A stretch of 64,000 bases of DNA. Origin: an uncultured Microbacterium sp. (GTDB lineage Bacteria > Actinomycetota > Actinomycetes > Actinomycetales > Microbacteriaceae). Positions 62,361 through 64,000 of this stretch are shown in pieces (the first letter of the stretch is position 1; each line of letters begins with the position of its first letter). The stretch covers positions 620,001-684,000 of the forward strand of contig CAJYHN010000002.1 of the NCBI GenBank assembly GCA_913774665.1, read 5' to 3'. The position numbers and the translations under genes were made by a program. The notes beneath the pieces were generated by a model. That model did not search any database, was not told the DNA's origin, and worked only from the letters and a program-made list of their open reading frames with translations.

Positions 62361-62366
62361 TACCCT
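62361..62366 (+). promoter_or_regulatory. Candidate -10 (TACCCT), leaderless geometry
   Basis: TACCCT, 6 nt (GGGACG), then the GTG of dapD. It lies in the 42-bp divergent gap with dapE. Confidence 0.55.
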
Positions 62367-62372
62367 GGGACG

Positions 62373-63293
62373 GTGAGCAACGAACGACGCATCAGCGCTG
62401 CCGGCCTCTCGACGCGGACCACCGGGGGGACGGTGCTCGACGCCTGGTTCCCGAAGCCGGTCCTCGGTGCCCCCGGCGACCGGGATGCCGAGCAGGCGGC
62501 GCTCGAATCCGCCGCCGGCCCCGATGAGCGACGCGGCGTCGTCGTCGAGACGGTGTCGCTCACCATCGATGCCGACGCGGCTCCCGCCTCGACCGTGGAC
62601 GCGTACCTGCGCCTGCACGCGCTGTCGCACCTGCTCGTCCGCCCCAACGAGATCAACCTCGACGGCATCTTCGGTCACCTCCCCAACGTCGCGTGGACGA
62701 ACGCGGGTCCCGTGCACCCCGACGACGCGGCGCGCCTGCTGCCGCAGCTCAAGCGACACGGCATCCAGGTCCAGGGTCTCGACAAGTTCCCGCGCCTCAC
62801 CGATTACGTCCTGCCCGCCGGGGTCCGCATCGCCGACGCCTCGCGGGTGCGCCTGGGCGCTCACCTCTCCCCCGGAACCACGGTGATGCACGAGGGCTTC
62901 GTCAACTTCAACGCCGGCACCCTCGGCTCCTCGATGATCGAGGGACGCGTCTCGCAGGGCGTCGTCATCAGCGACGGCACCGACATCGGCGGCGGTGCCT
63001 CGATCATGGGGACGCTCTCGGGCGGCGGGACGCACCGCGTCTCGATCGGAGCACGCACCCTGCTCGGCGCGAACGCCGGCATCGGCATCTCCCTCGGCGA
63101 CGACTGCGTCGTCGAGGCCGGGCTCTACGTCACGGCGGGAACGAAGGTGCGCGTCGGCGACGAGACGGTCAAGGCGGGCGAGCTGTCGGGTCGCGACGGC
63201 ATCCTGTTCCGCCGCAACTCCCTCACCGGCGCCGTCGAGGCCTCGGCCCGCGCCGGTGTCGGTGTGACGCTGAACGAGGCTCTGCACGCCTGA
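62373..63293 (+). CDS. dapD: Tetrahydrodipicolinate N-succinyltransferase (actinobacterial DapD)
   Basis: A 306-residue trimeric left-handed beta-helix enzyme succinylating tetrahydrodipicolinate. The N-domain ends with [20 protein letters not shown]. The hexapeptide domain carries [19 protein letters not shown] and the conserved [15 protein letters not shown]. It resembles the mycobacterial DapD (Rv1201c), not the shorter Gram-negative type. The start GTG is set by TACCCT-N6. Succinyl-pathway enzymes DapD and DapE lie side by side here. Confidence 0.95.
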   Translation: MSNERRISAAGLSTRTTGGTVLDAWFPKPVLGAPGDRDAEQAALESAAGPDERRGVVVETVSLTIDADAAPASTVDAYLRLHALSHLLVRPNEINLDGIFGHLPNVAWTNAGPVHPDDAARLLPQLKRHGIQVQGLDKFPRLTDYVLPAGVRIADASRVRLGAHLSPGTTVMHEGFVNFNAGTLGSSMIEGRVSQGVVISDGTDIGGGASIMGTLSGGGTHRVSIGARTLLGANAGIGISLGDDCVVEAGLYVTAGTKVRVGDETVKAGELSGRDGILFRRNSLTGAVEASARAGVGVTLNEALHA

Positions 63294-63304
63294 GGCCTGC
63301 TCGC

Positions 63305-63369
63305 GAGAAACGCCCTCTCGAGTGACACACGCCGTCGGCTGGCGTGTCTCACTCGCGGGGGCGTTTCTC
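63305..63369. repeat. 65-nt nested palindrome (element E5)
   Basis: Outer arms GAGAAACGCCC (63305-63315) and GGGCGTTTCTC (63359-63369) are perfect. Inner arms CGAGTGACACACGCC (63319-63333) and GGCGTGTCTCACTCG (63341-63355) pair with one mismatch around a 7-nt loop. It has the same length and layout as E2 and E3 and lies between the convergent dapD and dimethylargininase genes. Confidence 0.9.
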
Positions 63370-63377
63370 AGTGCGGC

Positions 63378-64000
63378 TCAGTCGCGCACCCGCACCGACA
63401 GGCAGGTCACGCAGCCCTCGAGCTTCTCGAACTCGCTCACATCGACGGTCACGACCTCGAGGCCGCGGAACCGGTGCTCGTCCGCCGTCGCGGGGGCGTC
63501 CGACGACATCAGCACCGTGTCGTCGTCGAGCACCACCACGGCCGTGCCGTGCTCCTCGGGCACCCCCGCGAACACGGGGAACAGCGACGGATCGTCGACC
63601 AGCGGCTCGAACCCCACGACCGTGCCGTCGGGAAGCGCCGTCACCCCCGACTTCAGGTGCAGCACCTTCGTGACCGGGATCTCGCGGACCTCCCACCCCC
63701 GCGGCTCGAGCAGCGCCCGCAGCTGGGCGATGCCCTCGGCGTTCGTCCGCGACGACGCGCCCACGTAGACGGTCCGTCCGACCTTGAGCACGTCGCCCCC
63801 GTCGAGGGTTGCGGGTTCGACGATCTCGGCAAGCTCGATTCCGGATGCCGTGACCCCGGCGCGCACGCTCTCCGCCTCGCCGCGGCGCGAGACGGCGCCG
63901 GCCCGGCAGAGCACGGCGAGGTCGCCGAAGACGACGACCGCATCCTCGACGAACACCCCGTCGGGATGCTCATCTGCCGGGTCGATCTCGACGATCTGCC
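63378..64000 (-). CDS. Dimethylargininase (DDAH), 5' part outside the window
   Basis: The C-terminal 207 residues or so of a dimethylarginine dimethylaminohydrolase, cut by the window edge. Visible motifs are DEHPDGVFVEDAVVVF, LDGGDVLKVGRTVYVGASSR, VLHLKSGVTAL (catalytic His) and EGCVTCLSVRV (catalytic Cys) at the C-terminus. The family hydrolyses methylated arginines to citrulline and methylamines. The frame is open to base 64000, so the start lies beyond. Its 3' end faces E5. Confidence 0.92.
   Translation of the reverse strand, partial: QIVEIDPADEHPDGVFVEDAVVVFGDLAVLCRAGAVSRRGEAESVRAGVTASGIELAEIVEPATLDGGDVLKVGRTVYVGASSRTNAEGIAQLRALLEPRGWEVREIPVTKVLHLKSGVTALPDGTVVGFEPLVDDPSLFPVFAGVPEEHGTAVVVLDDDTVLMSSDAPATADEHRFRGLEVVTVDVSEFEKLEGCVTCLSVRVRD

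Overview
The window is high-GC DNA with dense, mostly short-gap genes. Many start codons are GTG, and genes often overlap by 4 bp (ATGA or GTGA). The gene content points to an actinobacterium of the family Microbacteriaceae, most likely Microbacterium. The evidence is a C50-carotenoid operon of the Corynebacterium/Microbacteriaceae type, an AdnA/AdnB helicase-nuclease pair, actinobacterial DapD and DUF3107/DUF3117 proteins, an LPXTG surface protein, and a recurring GGATGCC/GGCATCC heptamer. The genus is inferred, not proven. No rRNA, tRNA, insertion sequence or CRISPR array was seen.

Region 1 (about 0.2-17.2 kb) is an exopolysaccharide/capsule locus, visibly less GC-rich than the rest. It holds gmd and fcl (GDP-L-fucose synthesis), six glycosyltransferases or glycosyltransferase-like proteins, a WcaF-type acetyltransferase and a Wzx-type flippase. 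It also holds a CPBP-type membrane protease, a low-molecular-weight tyrosine phosphatase, a Wzz/BY-kinase fusion, a DUF4012 protein and a small LPXTG-anchored protein. The Wzy polymerase and the priming transferase are not in view. Region 2 (17.3-19.4 kb) is a small operon-like group: a cupin-like protein, an SMP-30 lactonase-like protein and an FGE-domain protein without the catalytic cysteines.

Region 3 (19.4-25.6 kb) is the carotenoid unit: a divergent MarR regulator (crtR) and idi-crtE-crtB-crtI-crtYe-crtYf-crtEb. It is almost fully translationally coupled and predicted to make a decaprenoxanthin-like C50 pigment. A sigma-A-like promoter and an inverted repeat lie in the crtR-idi gap.

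Region 4 (25.9-47.3 kb) keeps the gene neighbourhood known from Mycobacterium tuberculosis around Rv3193c-Rv3211: UPF0182, a Lon-like PDZ protease, a DUF2342 metalloprotease, a cyclodehydratase-like orphan, UvrD2, NudC, AdnB, AdnA, DUF3107, a ferritin-like protein and a DEAD-box RNA helicase. Region 5 (47.6-64 kb) contains a PHP phosphoesterase, an EEP-family hydrolase, aminopeptidase P, a gamma-glutamyltransferase, an alpha/beta hydrolase, a GSP17M-type membrane protein and an MgtE-N/CBS protein. It continues with DUF1003, Mrp, TatB, an O-methyltransferase, DUF3117, a PIG-V-like mannosyltransferase, DapE, DapD and a partial dimethylargininase. Its second half resembles the M. tuberculosis Rv1201c-Rv1232c neighbourhood.

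The most unusual material is non-coding. Long palindromic elements and tandem arrays occupy five gaps, and all five gaps lie between convergent genes (25.6-25.9, 36.8-37.5, 47.3-47.6, 53.0-53.9 and 63.3 kb). None was seen in a divergent or co-directional gap. Three of the palindromes share one 65-nt design. A second theme is a TANNNT hexamer exactly 6-7 nt upstream of eleven start codons, the geometry of leaderless transcription.
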